Below are positions 39,601-46,895 of a stretch of 64,000 nt of DNA, in pieces (within the stretch, counting starts at the first letter, position 1; each line of letters begins with the position of its first letter). Made by a program: the position numbers and the translations under genes. Under the pieces are notes generated by a model. That model was not told where the DNA came from. It was given only the letters and a program-made list of their open reading frames with translations, and did not search any database. The stretch comes from Millisia brevis NBRC 105863 (GTDB lineage: Bacteria > Actinomycetota > Actinomycetes > Mycobacteriales > Mycobacteriaceae). Location of the stretch: contig NZ_BCRN01000003.1 in assembly GCF_001552615.1 (NCBI RefSeq), forward strand, positions 124,001 to 188,000, given 5' to 3'.

Positions 39601-42600
39601 CTCGGCGGGGTGGTCGGGTTCGATGATCAGGTAGGCGCCGCCGGCGATCCAGGCGGCCACGATCCCGACTACCAGGTCCGTCGTGCGCGACAGCCGCAGC
39701 GCCACGACCACATCGGGTCCGACGCCGGAGTCCGAGAGATCCGCCGCGAGAGACGACGCGCGCGCGAACAAGCGCTCGTACGAAAGCCTGCCGTCTGGAG
39801 CGACCACCGCGATCGCCCCCGGCGTACGGTGCACGCGTTCGACGAGGATGTCGGTCAGCGACGTGCATTCGCGGCTCGCGAGGGCCGATCCGACCGACGC
39901 CCGCGCGATCAGCGCACATTCGTCGGCGGTACGTACCTCGAAGGATCCGACGGACCTGCCAGGCTGCGTCGCGAAGTGTCCCAGCACCATACGTAGACGT
40001 TCGGCGAGCCGCTCGGCCGTGGAGCGGTCGTAGAGATCCTCGGCGTATTCGACGCGCACGGTCCACCCGGCGGCACCGCGGTCGACGACGTCGAAGGTCA
40101 GGTCGAACTGCGTCGCTCCCGTGTCGACGACCGAGATTTCCGGCGCGAGGCCGCCGAACGGCGCCACCGCAGGCAGCGCTCGGTACTGCAGCAGGATCTG
40201 AAAGAGGGGGTGGCGCGCGGCGTGGCGATCCGGATGCAGAGCCAGGGCGACGCGATCGAACGGCGCGTCCTGGTTGGCGTAGGCGTCGAGGTCTAGATCG
40301 CGTACCCGAACGAGTAATTCCTCGACGGTGGGATCACCGGACAGGTCGGTACGCAGGGTCACCATGTTGACGAAGAAGCCGACCAGCTCCTCGAACTCCT
40401 CGGCCGGCCGGCCCGCGGTCGGGGTTCCGATCACGACATCGTCACCGGCGCCGCTGGACCCGAGCGTCCAGGCGACGGCGGCGTGGACGAACATGAACAT
40501 GGACACACCGTTGGCGGCCGCCACTGCCCGCGCCGCCGCAGCCACGTCCGCCGGCATCCGCACCTCGACGACCGCACCACGCCCCGAGGGCATCTCGCGC
40601 CGCGGTCGATCGGTCGGGATCGTCGACTCGGCCCGGATTCCGCCGAGCCGATCCCGCCAAAACGCGATCTGCCGACCGATAATGCTCCGCGGATCGTCCT
40701 CGGAACCCAGCATCTCGCGCTGCCAGAGCGTGTAGTCGACGTACTGCACCAGCGCCGACGGACCGAAGGGGACCGCCGTCACTCCCGCGAGGCGCTGCTC
40801 GTACGCTACAGACCAGTCGCGCAACAAGATCGGTGTCGACACTTCGTCGCTCGCGATGTGATGAACCACCAGCAGGACGGTCACGCGCTCATCCGGACCG
40901 ATCAGGACGTGTACGCGGATCGGTCGTTCACCGGACAGATCGAACGGGTACCCCGCGAGGTCGCGCAGTCGGTGATCGACCTCGCGGTCGGGCACCATCT
41001 CGACGAACATCGGAATAGAGCCGACACCGACGATCTGCTGCGAAGCGACGCCGTTGTTCTCCGGGAACACCGTGCGCAGCGATTCGTGCCGTTCCATCAC
41101 GTCGCCCAATGCCGCGCGCAGCGCTGCTACATCGACGTGTCCGCGCAGACCGAGGACAACCGGAACGTTGAACGTCGATGCGGGGCCATGCAATCGGAAC
41201 TGAAACCACAGACGCTGTTGCGCATACGACAGCGGCAGCATCTCCGGCCGCACCATGGTGATGACCGGAGGCAGGCACCGGTTCGATCGTGGGGCTACCA
41301 GCGCCGCCAATGCGACCACCGTGGGATTGTCGAACAGCTCTCGCAGGGTGCCGTCCCAGCCGAACTCGGCCCGCAATCGGGTCAACAGTCGGGAGGCGAG
41401 CAACGAATGCCCACCGAGAACGAAGAAGTCGTCGTCGATGCCGACGTTCGGAACGTTCAATATCGACGAAAACTGTCGGCAGAGCTCTGCTTCCATCGCC
41501 GAACGGGGGGCCCGGAATCGCGTGGTCGAGATGAAGGACGGCACCGGCAGGGCCCGGCGGTCGATCTTTCCGTTGGCGGTGAGAGGAATCCGTTCGAGCA
41601 CGGCGATTCCGGATGGGACCATGTATTCCGGAAGCCTGTGCGACAGTTGGGCTCGGATGGTGTCTATGTCGATATCGTCACCTGCAGCGGATACGATGTA
41701 CCCGGCCAGCCGGTGGCCGCCGGCGGCCGGGACGACTGCACAGATCGCTGATTCGACGCCCGGTATTGCCAGCAGGGCCGCCTCGACCTCTCCCAGTTCG
41801 ATGCGGAATCCACGAATCTTGACCTGATCGTCGGCACGGCCGCAGTGCACGAGGGTGCCCCGCGGCGACCACCGCGCCAGATCGCCGGTCCGGTACATCC
41901 GGCCGCCGGCGGCGAATGGATCGGCAACGAAGCGCGTTGCCGTGCGCGCGGGGTCGGACAGGTACCCCTGTGCGACCCCGGGTCCCGAGACGTACAGCTC
42001 GGACGTGACACCGACCGGCAGCGGCTGAAGGGTGGAGCCGAGCACGTACATCGCCGAACCGTCCACGGGTGTACCGATCTCGGGTTCGGCGGCCAGGTCG
42101 ACGTCCGCCATCGACGCATCCACGGTGCATTCGGTCGGCCCGTAGAAGTTGAACGCGACCGAGCCGGCGGCCTTATTGCGGGTGCGCAGTCGACGCCACA
42201 GGGTCGGCGTCACCGCGTCCCCACCGAACCCGATGGCGGGAAGCGATCGATCGGAGAGTGCGCCCGTGTCGAGGATCTGTTCGAGTTGTGCCGGCGACAA
42301 CTCGACGAAGTCCAAGCCGTCCTCGTCGAGACGACGCGCGAGCGCATCGGTATCGCGATAGACGTCCTCGCCGACCAGATGCAGGCAATGCCCGCCCAGC
42401 AACCACAACTGCGGTTGCCACGACGCGTCGAAGGCAAACGACCATGCGTGCCCTATGCGCAGGCGATCACGACCGGTGATCTGACGTACCCGATCGTGCA
42501 CGCGACGACGATGGCTGTCGTACAGCGCGATCAGGCCGCGATGGGAGATCTCGACCCCTTTGGGTCGACCGGTGGAGCCCGAGGTGAAGATCAGGTATGC

Positions 42601-44409
42601 AACGGCCCGGTTGTCCGTAAGGGTGCGCAACACCGACCGGGGATGCTTCACCGCATCGCCGACCCGGAGCCGCCGCGCACCGTCAGCGTCCGCAGGGCCA
42701 TCATGCCCCGAATCGGTAATCACCAGCGTCGGTGCGCAATCCTCGAGGATCGCCGCAATGCGTGCGGATGGCTGGCCCGGGTCGATCGACACGTACGCCG
42801 CACCGGCGGCCATCACCCCGAAGAACGCCGCCAGGGTCGTCGCCGCGCGGGGCAGCAGAATCGCAACCCGGTCGCCGGGCCGCACTCCGGCGGCGTCGAT
42901 CGCTCCGGCGATCCGCAGGGTCAAATCGGCGAACTCGCCGAACGTGAGGACTCCGCTCGCGGAAACCACCGCCGGAGCCTCCGGCGAGACCGACGCGCGA
43001 TGCAGCAGCACGGACACGACCGTTCTCGAGGACACGTTCGCGCGCGACGGCCGCAGGCCGCCGATCAGCGAGGCTCGCTCGTCCGGCAGCATCGCCTCGA
43101 TGCCGGCGAGAGGCGTGTGCGGTGCCGAAGCGCAGCGAGCGACGAATCGTTCGAGCCGAGCCGCATGCCGGGCGAGCTCCTCCGCGGAGTAGCTGTCCGC
43201 GTCGCCGTCGACCCACATCTCCAGTTCGCCCGTGTCGTCGAGTGGCCGAACGGTAACCATGAAGTCCTGTAGCGGTCCACGCACCACCGAGTGGACAAGC
43301 GCCTTCACCGTTCCGAAACGCAGGCGGTCGCCGAACGGTTTGACGTTGATCGACGGTCCCATCACCCCACGAGAGCCGCCGGGGAGACGGAGATCCCGGG
43401 CGACGTCCTCGCCCCGGTACCGGCTGTGCCCCTTGGTGTCCGCGGCACTCGTCCGCACGAGGGCGGCGAACTCGGCCAGCGGGGTGGCCGGCCGCGGAGA
43501 CAGGCGCAGCGGAAGGACGTTGACCGCAGTGATCGGGACGTCGACCGCGGCGGTTCCGAGCCGGTTCATCACCGGGTAGGCGACGGTGAGATCGGTCGCT
43601 CCCGTGATCGCGTACAGATACGCGGCCACGGCGGCGGTAAGCATATCCGTCCACATCACCGATACGGTCGACGCCGCAGCCTTGAGCGCAGCGAAGCAAT
43701 CACACGGCAGCACGACGCGATGCGCGTGCACGCGGTGCGCGATTCCCCCACGGGGCGCCGCCAGGGATACCGCCTCTGGTGCGTCCGCCAGGTATCCGGT
43801 CCAGAATGCCGCGTCCTCGGCGAAAGCCGTCGAGGACCGGTAGTCCATTTCGTCCGTCACTACCGTGCGAAGGGAACCGAACGGCGCGACATCGGCGGCG
43901 CGTCCCGCCGAAGCAGCGGTGTAGCGCTCGGCCAGACGTTTGGTCACCATGCCGAACGCGAATGCGTCCAGCGCGACATGGTGCGCACCGACGTAAACAA
44001 TCGTCCGATCCGGCCCGAGAAGGAGGACAGCCGTGCGTATCGGCGCCTCGCGATCGAGAGCAAATACGCGCTGGGTGTCGGCTGCCATCCACGACTGTGC
44101 CGCCTGCCAGGGATCGGACCGATCCCCCATATCGACGATCATCGGGGCGCCGGGGTGGTGGCCCAACGTCTGCTCCCCACCACCGTCAACCGACTCGACG
44201 AATCGTGCACCGGCTATGGCGATGTCACATAGCGTGTTCCGGATCGACTCCACGAGAACACCGCGATCGACGGAACCGATCAGTTCGATGCACTCCGCCG
44301 TGTTGAACCGAGGATTGCTGGGAGCCAATCGCTGGGCGAACCAGACGCCCGATTGAGCCGCCGTCAAGGGAAGCCGCGTCGATCCGTGCGCGCGCGTATC
44401 CACCGACAT
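36667..44409 (-). CDS. Nonribosomal peptide synthetase, starter C-A-T-C-A-T-E
   Basis: A 2580-residue two-module NRPS and the first gene of the NRPS operon. The starter-type (EntF-like) C domain begins LPLTAAQSGVWFAQRL and has HHVALDA (~145), with Ala where most have Gly. Next are A1 (FTSGSTGRPKG ~610), T1 (GGHSLLASR ~1001), C2 (SYAQQRLWFQ ~1056, HHIASDEVS ~1186), A2 (YTSGSTGRPKG ~1665), T2 (GGDSIVSIQ ~2050) and E (HHLVIDGVSWRIL ~2231, FNYLGRLTLGE ~2463). Codes as I read them are D-A-Q-E-G-G-F-V-D-K (Orn-like) and D-S-E-D-A-G-M-V-D-K (basic, Arg-like). The acidic C-terminal tail (DLDQDEIEEFELDL) resembles a donor docking helix. The ATG at 44407-44409 has AAGGA upstream; GTG 44412 is adjacent. 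Two iron boxes precede it. Confidence 0.94.
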   Translation of the reverse strand: MSVDTRAHGSTRLPLTAAQSGVWFAQRLAPSNPRFNTAECIELIGSVDRGVLVESIRNTLCDIAIAGARFVESVDGGGEQTLGHHPGAPMIVDMGDRSDPWQAAQSWMAADTQRVFALDREAPIRTAVLLLGPDRTIVYVGAHHVALDAFAFGMVTKRLAERYTAASAGRAADVAPFGSLRTVVTDEMDYRSSTAFAEDAAFWTGYLADAPEAVSLAAPRGGIAHRVHAHRVVLPCDCFAALKAAASTVSVMWTDMLTAAVAAYLYAITGATDLTVAYPVMNRLGTAAVDVPITAVNVLPLRLSPRPATPLAEFAALVRTSAADTKGHSRYRGEDVARDLRLPGGSRGVMGPSINVKPFGDRLRFGTVKALVHSVVRGPLQDFMVTVRPLDDTGELEMWVDGDADSYSAEELARHAARLERFVARCASAPHTPLAGIEAMLPDERASLIGGLRPSRANVSSRTVVSVLLHRASVSPEAPAVVSASGVLTFGEFADLTLRIAGAIDAAGVRPGDRVAILLPRAATTLAAFFGVMAAGAAYVSIDPGQPSARIAAILEDCAPTLVITDSGHDGPADADGARRLRVGDAVKHPRSVLRTLTDNRAVAYLIFTSGSTGRPKGVEISHRGLIALYDSHRRRVHDRVRQITGRDRLRIGHAWSFAFDASWQPQLWLLGGHCLHLVGEDVYRDTDALARRLDEDGLDFVELSPAQLEQILDTGALSDRSLPAIGFGGDAVTPTLWRRLRTRNKAAGSVAFNFYGPTECTVDASMADVDLAAEPEIGTPVDGSAMYVLGSTLQPLPVGVTSELYVSGPGVAQGYLSDPARTATRFVADPFAAGGRMYRTGDLARWSPRGTLVHCGRADDQVKIRGFRIELGEVEAALLAIPGVESAICAVVPAAGGHRLAGYIVSAAGDDIDIDTIRAQLSHRLPEYMVPSGIAVLERIPLTANGKIDRRALPVPSFISTTRFRAPRSAMEAELCRQFSSILNVPNVGIDDDFFVLGGHSLLASRLLTRLRAEFGWDGTLRELFDNPTVVALAALVAPRSNRCLPPVITMVRPEMLPLSYAQQRLWFQFRLHGPASTFNVPVVLGLRGHVDVAALRAALGDVMERHESLRTVFPENNGVASQQIVGVGSIPMFVEMVPDREVDHRLRDLAGYPFDLSGERPIRVHVLIGPDERVTVLLVVHHIASDEVSTPILLRDWSVAYEQRLAGVTAVPFGPSALVQYVDYTLWQREMLGSEDDPRSIIGRQIAFWRDRLGGIRAESTIPTDRPRREMPSGRGAVVEVRMPADVAAAARAVAAANGVSMFMFVHAAVAWTLGSSGAGDDVVIGTPTAGRPAEEFEELVGFFVNMVTLRTDLSGDPTVEELLVRVRDLDLDAYANQDAPFDRVALALHPDRHAARHPLFQILLQYRALPAVAPFGGLAPEISVVDTGATQFDLTFDVVDRGAAGWTVRVEYAEDLYDRSTAERLAERLRMVLGHFATQPGRSVGSFEVRTADECALIARASVGSALASRECTSLTDILVERVHRTPGAIAVVAPDGRLSYERLFARASSLAADLSDSGVGPDVVVALRLSRTTDLVVGIVAAWIAGGAYLIIEPDHPAERVAFLLADSSAAVLVTSGTLPNRIDLPIPTLLIDNPRTGHIEPRRSRLDAAAYVVYTSGSTGRPKGVVVPHRGLLALLESQRDAVLAAPEDDRAQAVLGGYSFAFDSSVEQLIAMVGGHTLHILGEDLMADSLAIVEYVRRERIDVVDSVPLLMSAMLADGLLDGRHAPGVIAVGGEAVGADLWAALADRPSIRARNMYGPSECTVDTAIAAIAGPRPHLGTPVAGTRLDVLDDRLRPVPVAVPGELYVCGPGLARGYLGRSDLTATRFVADPRSDGGRLYRTGDMVRWNRDGTLEYLGRSDNQVKIRGFRIETGEIEATLGAHPGVGAVAVVAREDSRGRNRLVGYLVPRNPSAGIDIRDVEAWLRRLLPDYMVPSTLVVLDALPVTSNGKIDRAELPDPTDSPEPSHRSPATRTEAVLCSVISRVLGGIAAGPDDDFFVLGGDSIVSIQVVSAARAEGISITARDIFERRTAAALAANATVTERPVRGEPDWGTGDVPFTPIMRDMVARGGSFARFAQSRLLITPAAADASTFERLWQVILDKHPMLRARLADDHGSLVVSSVGSVSARDVVRYVRTPTIPGEEVIRAGTTCAYDDLDPVSGRMVRVVFFAPEDRTAGRVLIVVHHLVIDGVSWRILVSDLADVWEAFGRDTRPESPPVGTSFRTWAEGLMNGAAARAAELPRWMATGAADDILHTAAAIPGRRDTIANARTVSVVADSVVTEAILTAVPERLGTNVSDVLVTALALAVIAHHRRGGTVRFDLEGHGREEAAVPGSDLSATIGWFTSLYPVSIDFRHIDPVDAAPGSTALTRAVKIVKESRLALVDNGIGYGILRHLDPRASAVLAAGPPVDIGFNYLGRLTLGENAGAAWSAAPESDVLGGAVDEDMPVSHALEIGAVTEEHDGRPVLRATFGYVAALVPEPVVSELARSWVRYLGLLVEHAHSGGAPSAGLTPSELTADDLDQDEIEEFELDL

Positions 44410-44423
44410 CACCGTCCTTGCGA

Positions 44424-44442
44424 TTGACTTAGCCTATACTAG
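44424..44442 (+). promoter_or_regulatory. IdeR/DtxR iron box (NRPS operon side)
   Basis: TTGACTTAGCCTATACTAG, 15 bp from the NRPS start codon in the divergent region. The TTAGCCTA core followed by CTA matches the consensus; the left arm is poor. Its position fits repression of the NRPS operon. Confidence 0.7.
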
Positions 44443-44479
44443 CAATCGAAGACCGTGGGAAGGGCACGCCTCTGGTAAC

Positions 44480-44498
44480 CGTTCTTAGCCTAAGCTAC
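44480..44498 (+). promoter_or_regulatory. IdeR/DtxR iron box (isochorismatase side)
   Basis: CGTTCTTAGCCTAAGCTAC, just upstream of the isochorismatase ATG at 44504. TTAGCCTAAGCTA matches 12 of 13 consensus bases. With the box at 44424 it makes a pair spaced 56 bp between starts, one near each divergent gene. Confidence 0.75.
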
Positions 44499-44503
44499 CG
44501 CAT

Positions 44504-45151
44504 ATGGCTATTCCAGACATCGCACCCTACGAATTGCCGTCGCCGGCCACGGTCTGCCCCAATCGAGTGTCGTGGGACGCCGATCCGGCCCGCGCCGCCC
44601 TGTTGATCCACGACATGCAGAACTACTTCATCGACGCGTATACGCTTGCGGCCGAGCCGATGCGGACCGTCCTATCCAATATTGTCGCCATAAGGGATCT
44701 GTGCAACCAACGTGGAGTCCCGGTCATATTCACCATGCAACCCGGCGATCAGCATCCGTCTCGGCGCGGCATCCTGGCGGATTTCTGGGGGCCCGGTTTG
44801 ACGAACGGTCGCGACACCGAAGTGGTCGAGGCCCTACACCCCGGCAGTTCGGATATTCAGGTCACGAAGTGGCGGTACTCGGCTTTCCAGCGCACCGATC
44901 TGCGCCAGCTTCTCAGCCACCACGGCCGCGACCAGTTGATCATCACAGGGGTGTACGCCCACATGGGATGCCTGCTCAGCGCCGCCGAGGCATTCATGAG
45001 CGATGTGCAACCGTTCTTTGTCGCCGATGCCACCGCGGACTTCACCCGCGACGAGCATGCGATGGCGCTCGACTACGCCGCCAAGCGGTGTTCGTCGGTG
45101 GTGACCACCGCCTCGCTCACCGCCTCGCTCACCCGCGCCCGAGTTGCCTGA
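44504..45151 (+). CDS. dhbB: Isochorismatase (no carrier domain)
   Basis: Hydrolyses isochorismate to 2,3-dihydro-DHB and pyruvate. The 215-residue protein matches the N-terminal domain of EntB/Dhb[29 protein letters not shown] with the catalytic Asp, [13 protein letters not shown] with the Lys, [19 protein letters not shown], and [20 protein letters not shown]. The EntB C-terminal aryl carrier domain is absent; that function is the separate gene at 22997-23251. It is transcribed divergently from the NRPS operon and ends at a strong hairpin. Confidence 0.95.
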   Translation: MAIPDIAPYELPSPATVCPNRVSWDADPARAALLIHDMQNYFIDAYTLAAEPMRTVLSNIVAIRDLCNQRGVPVIFTMQPGDQHPSRRGILADFWGPGLTNGRDTEVVEALHPGSSDIQVTKWRYSAFQRTDLRQLLSHHGRDQLIITGVYAHMGCLLSAAEAFMSDVQPFFVADATADFTRDEHAMALDYAAKRCSSVVTTASLTASLTRARVA

Positions 45152-45173
45152 CCCCGAACGGACCAGCGCATCG

Positions 45174-45209
45174 GTGACCGGATCCGGCAGTCCACCCGGA
45201 TCCGGTCAC
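45174..45209. terminator. Bidirectional terminator hairpin
   Basis: A 14-bp perfect stem (45174-45187 pairs with 45196-45209) with an 8-nt loop, 22 bp past the isochorismatase stop and before the stop of the convergent monooxygenase gene. There is no U tract. The rest of 45152-45296 shows nothing else. Confidence 0.7.
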
Positions 45210-45296
45210 ACGCGTTACTCGGCGGTCACCAGGCCATCCGACGCCTCGTCGTTGAAACCTGCCGGCCGAGGAGGGCGGCCGCACAACGCGTCCGAT

Positions 45297-46625
45297 CTAC
45301 CCCGAACTCGGAGTGGAACGTACTGCTGCACTGAGAATCTCGGACGCTCGAACCGATAGGTTCGACAGGAGTGAGGAACTCAGCCCGTGGCTGTGTTCCA
45401 CGCCACCGTTCAGGAAGAACCGCCCTTCCAGTCCGGGAAGACGAAGGCTGTAGTCGCGGGCGACGATCGGATTATCGTCCTCGTACGCGCCGGTCAAGTC
45501 GAAGTCCATACCGAGCAAGTCCCGCGGATCCGCGGCTCGGAATCCAGTGGAGAAGACGACGGCGTCGACAGTAAGGGATGTCGTGCCTCCATCGCCGAGA
45601 CTCCGCAACACGACCGCAACACCGTCGGATTCCTCGCGCACGTCGGCGACCTCGGTCATGCGGTGTACGAACAGACGGCGGCTGCCGCTGAGCGACTCCT
45701 CGTATTCCCGCCGGTACAGCTCTTCGATCAAGTCCGCGTCGACGGCTGAATAGTTCGTCGACGAGTGAAACAGAAGAAGCCTTTTCTTGATGTCGGTGGG
45801 CGCCGCGTAATATTCGTCCACCGCCTGTGGATCGAATATGCGGTTGGCATAGGGCGTGTTGTCGGAGGGAATGTACCCGTACCGACGAATCGAGCCGTGC
45901 ACTTCGGCATTCGGATATGTTTCGTGCAGATAGGCCGCGACCTCCGCAGCACTCTGACCGGCGCCGACAACCAGGAATCGATTGCGCGAATCGGCTGGGA
46001 GCTGATCCAGATTTCCCAGCAATCGATGGTTGTGGAAGACCCGACGGCCGGCGACGACCCCCTCGGGGAGCACCGGTCGGATCCCCGTCCCGAGCACCAC
46101 CGAATCGGCGACGATCCGCGTCATGGCACCGTGAGGGTCCGACATGTCGGCGACGAACTTCCCATCCTCACAACCGATACGGGTGGCGGTCACTCCATAG
46201 TCCACCGGGAGACCGATTCGAGCGGCCGCCCAACTGAGGTAGTCGTGAAACTCGCGCCGCATGGGAAAGAAGGTCTTGAGGTTGACAAAATCGATCAACC
46301 GCCCCCGCTCGTGCAGATAGTTCAAGAAGGTGAACGAGCTGGTGGGCGCCCGCAGTGAGACCAGATCCTTCAGGAAGCTGACCTGCATGGTCGCTCCGGG
46401 AAGGAGCATTCCGTCGTGCCAGCCGAATCTCGACTGCTGCTCGACGAAGCGCGCACGCACCCGCTCGGCGGGAGCGAGCGCCGCATTCCATTCCTCGATG
46501 GCTATCGCGAGGCTCAGGTTGGCGGGACCGAAGCCGATACCCAATATGTTGACCGCCTGGTCGCACACCGATTCCGATGTGCGGGCGCCGCTGCGACTCG
46601 CCTCGGTTGCATCCGCTGTGAGCAT
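45297..46625 (-). CDS. L-ornithine N5-monooxygenase
   Basis: Flavin-dependent hydroxylase of the SidA/PvdA/IucD family, predicted to turn ornithine into N5-hydroxyornithine, the hydroxamate precursor. The 442-residue protein has the FAD motif ILGIGFGPANLSLA, the NADPH motif FLVVGAGQSAAEVAAYLHE and the family C-terminal signature VEHSHGLSSSLLSNLSVR. The ATG at 46623-46625 has AAGGGG upstream. An iron box lies about 60 bp before the start. Ornithine over lysine as substrate is inferred from the Orn-like NRPS codes and overall resemblance; a lysine N6-hydroxylase is the alternative. Confidence 0.9.
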   Translation of the reverse strand: MLTADATEASRSGARTSESVCDQAVNILGIGFGPANLSLAIAIEEWNAALAPAERVRARFVEQQSRFGWHDGMLLPGATMQVSFLKDLVSLRAPTSSFTFLNYLHERGRLIDFVNLKTFFPMRREFHDYLSWAAARIGLPVDYGVTATRIGCEDGKFVADMSDPHGAMTRIVADSVVLGTGIRPVLPEGVVAGRRVFHNHRLLGNLDQLPADSRNRFLVVGAGQSAAEVAAYLHETYPNAEVHGSIRRYGYIPSDNTPYANRIFDPQAVDEYYAAPTDIKKRLLLFHSSTNYSAVDADLIEELYRREYEESLSGSRRLFVHRMTEVADVREESDGVAVVLRSLGDGGTTSLTVDAVVFSTGFRAADPRDLLGMDFDLTGAYEDDNPIVARDYSLRLPGLEGRFFLNGGVEHSHGLSSSLLSNLSVRASEILSAAVRSTPSSG

Positions 46626-46681
46626 CGTTGGTATCCCCTTCTCCGCGACCGCTTCGACGCATCCGAGAACTCCAGTAGGCC

Positions 46682-46700
46682 GCGTTCTAGCCTATACCAC
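46682..46700 (-). promoter_or_regulatory. IdeR/DtxR iron box (degenerate)
   Basis: GCGTTCTAGCCTATACCAC (plus-strand reading), about 57 bp upstream of the ornithine monooxygenase start. It keeps the TAGCCTA core with weak arms. Confidence 0.55.
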
Positions 46701-46835
46701 TGTTGCCGTATTGAGGTGAGGCGATTCGAGGCCGACGCACCCCCACCCGATGGGCATCATCCGGGCGCTGCCGACACCGGAGGGACGACTAACGGCAGCC
46801 GCAACATCGATACGCCCGATTTGTTTGCTAGCCCA

Positions 46836-46854
46836 TTAGGTTAGCCTATGTTAT
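46836..46854 (+). promoter_or_regulatory. IdeR/DtxR iron box (best match in window)
   Basis: TTAGGTTAGCCTATGTTAT: the first 13 bases match the consensus exactly, 15 of 19 overall. It lies 41 bp upstream of the start codon of the ANL-like gene at 46896 and strongly suggests that this otherwise unknown gene is iron-repressed. Confidence 0.85.
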
Positions 46855-46895
46855 GTTGCAGTCCGGTTACGGCGACGCGCGATTGAGGAGGCTCC

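Noticed and set aside
43016-44409. Possibility that the first condensation domain of the NRPS is inactive
   Set aside because: Only the Gly of HHxxxDG is changed; the catalytic His and Asp remain and the rest of the domain looks intact, so I kept it as functional and listed the variation as a finding.
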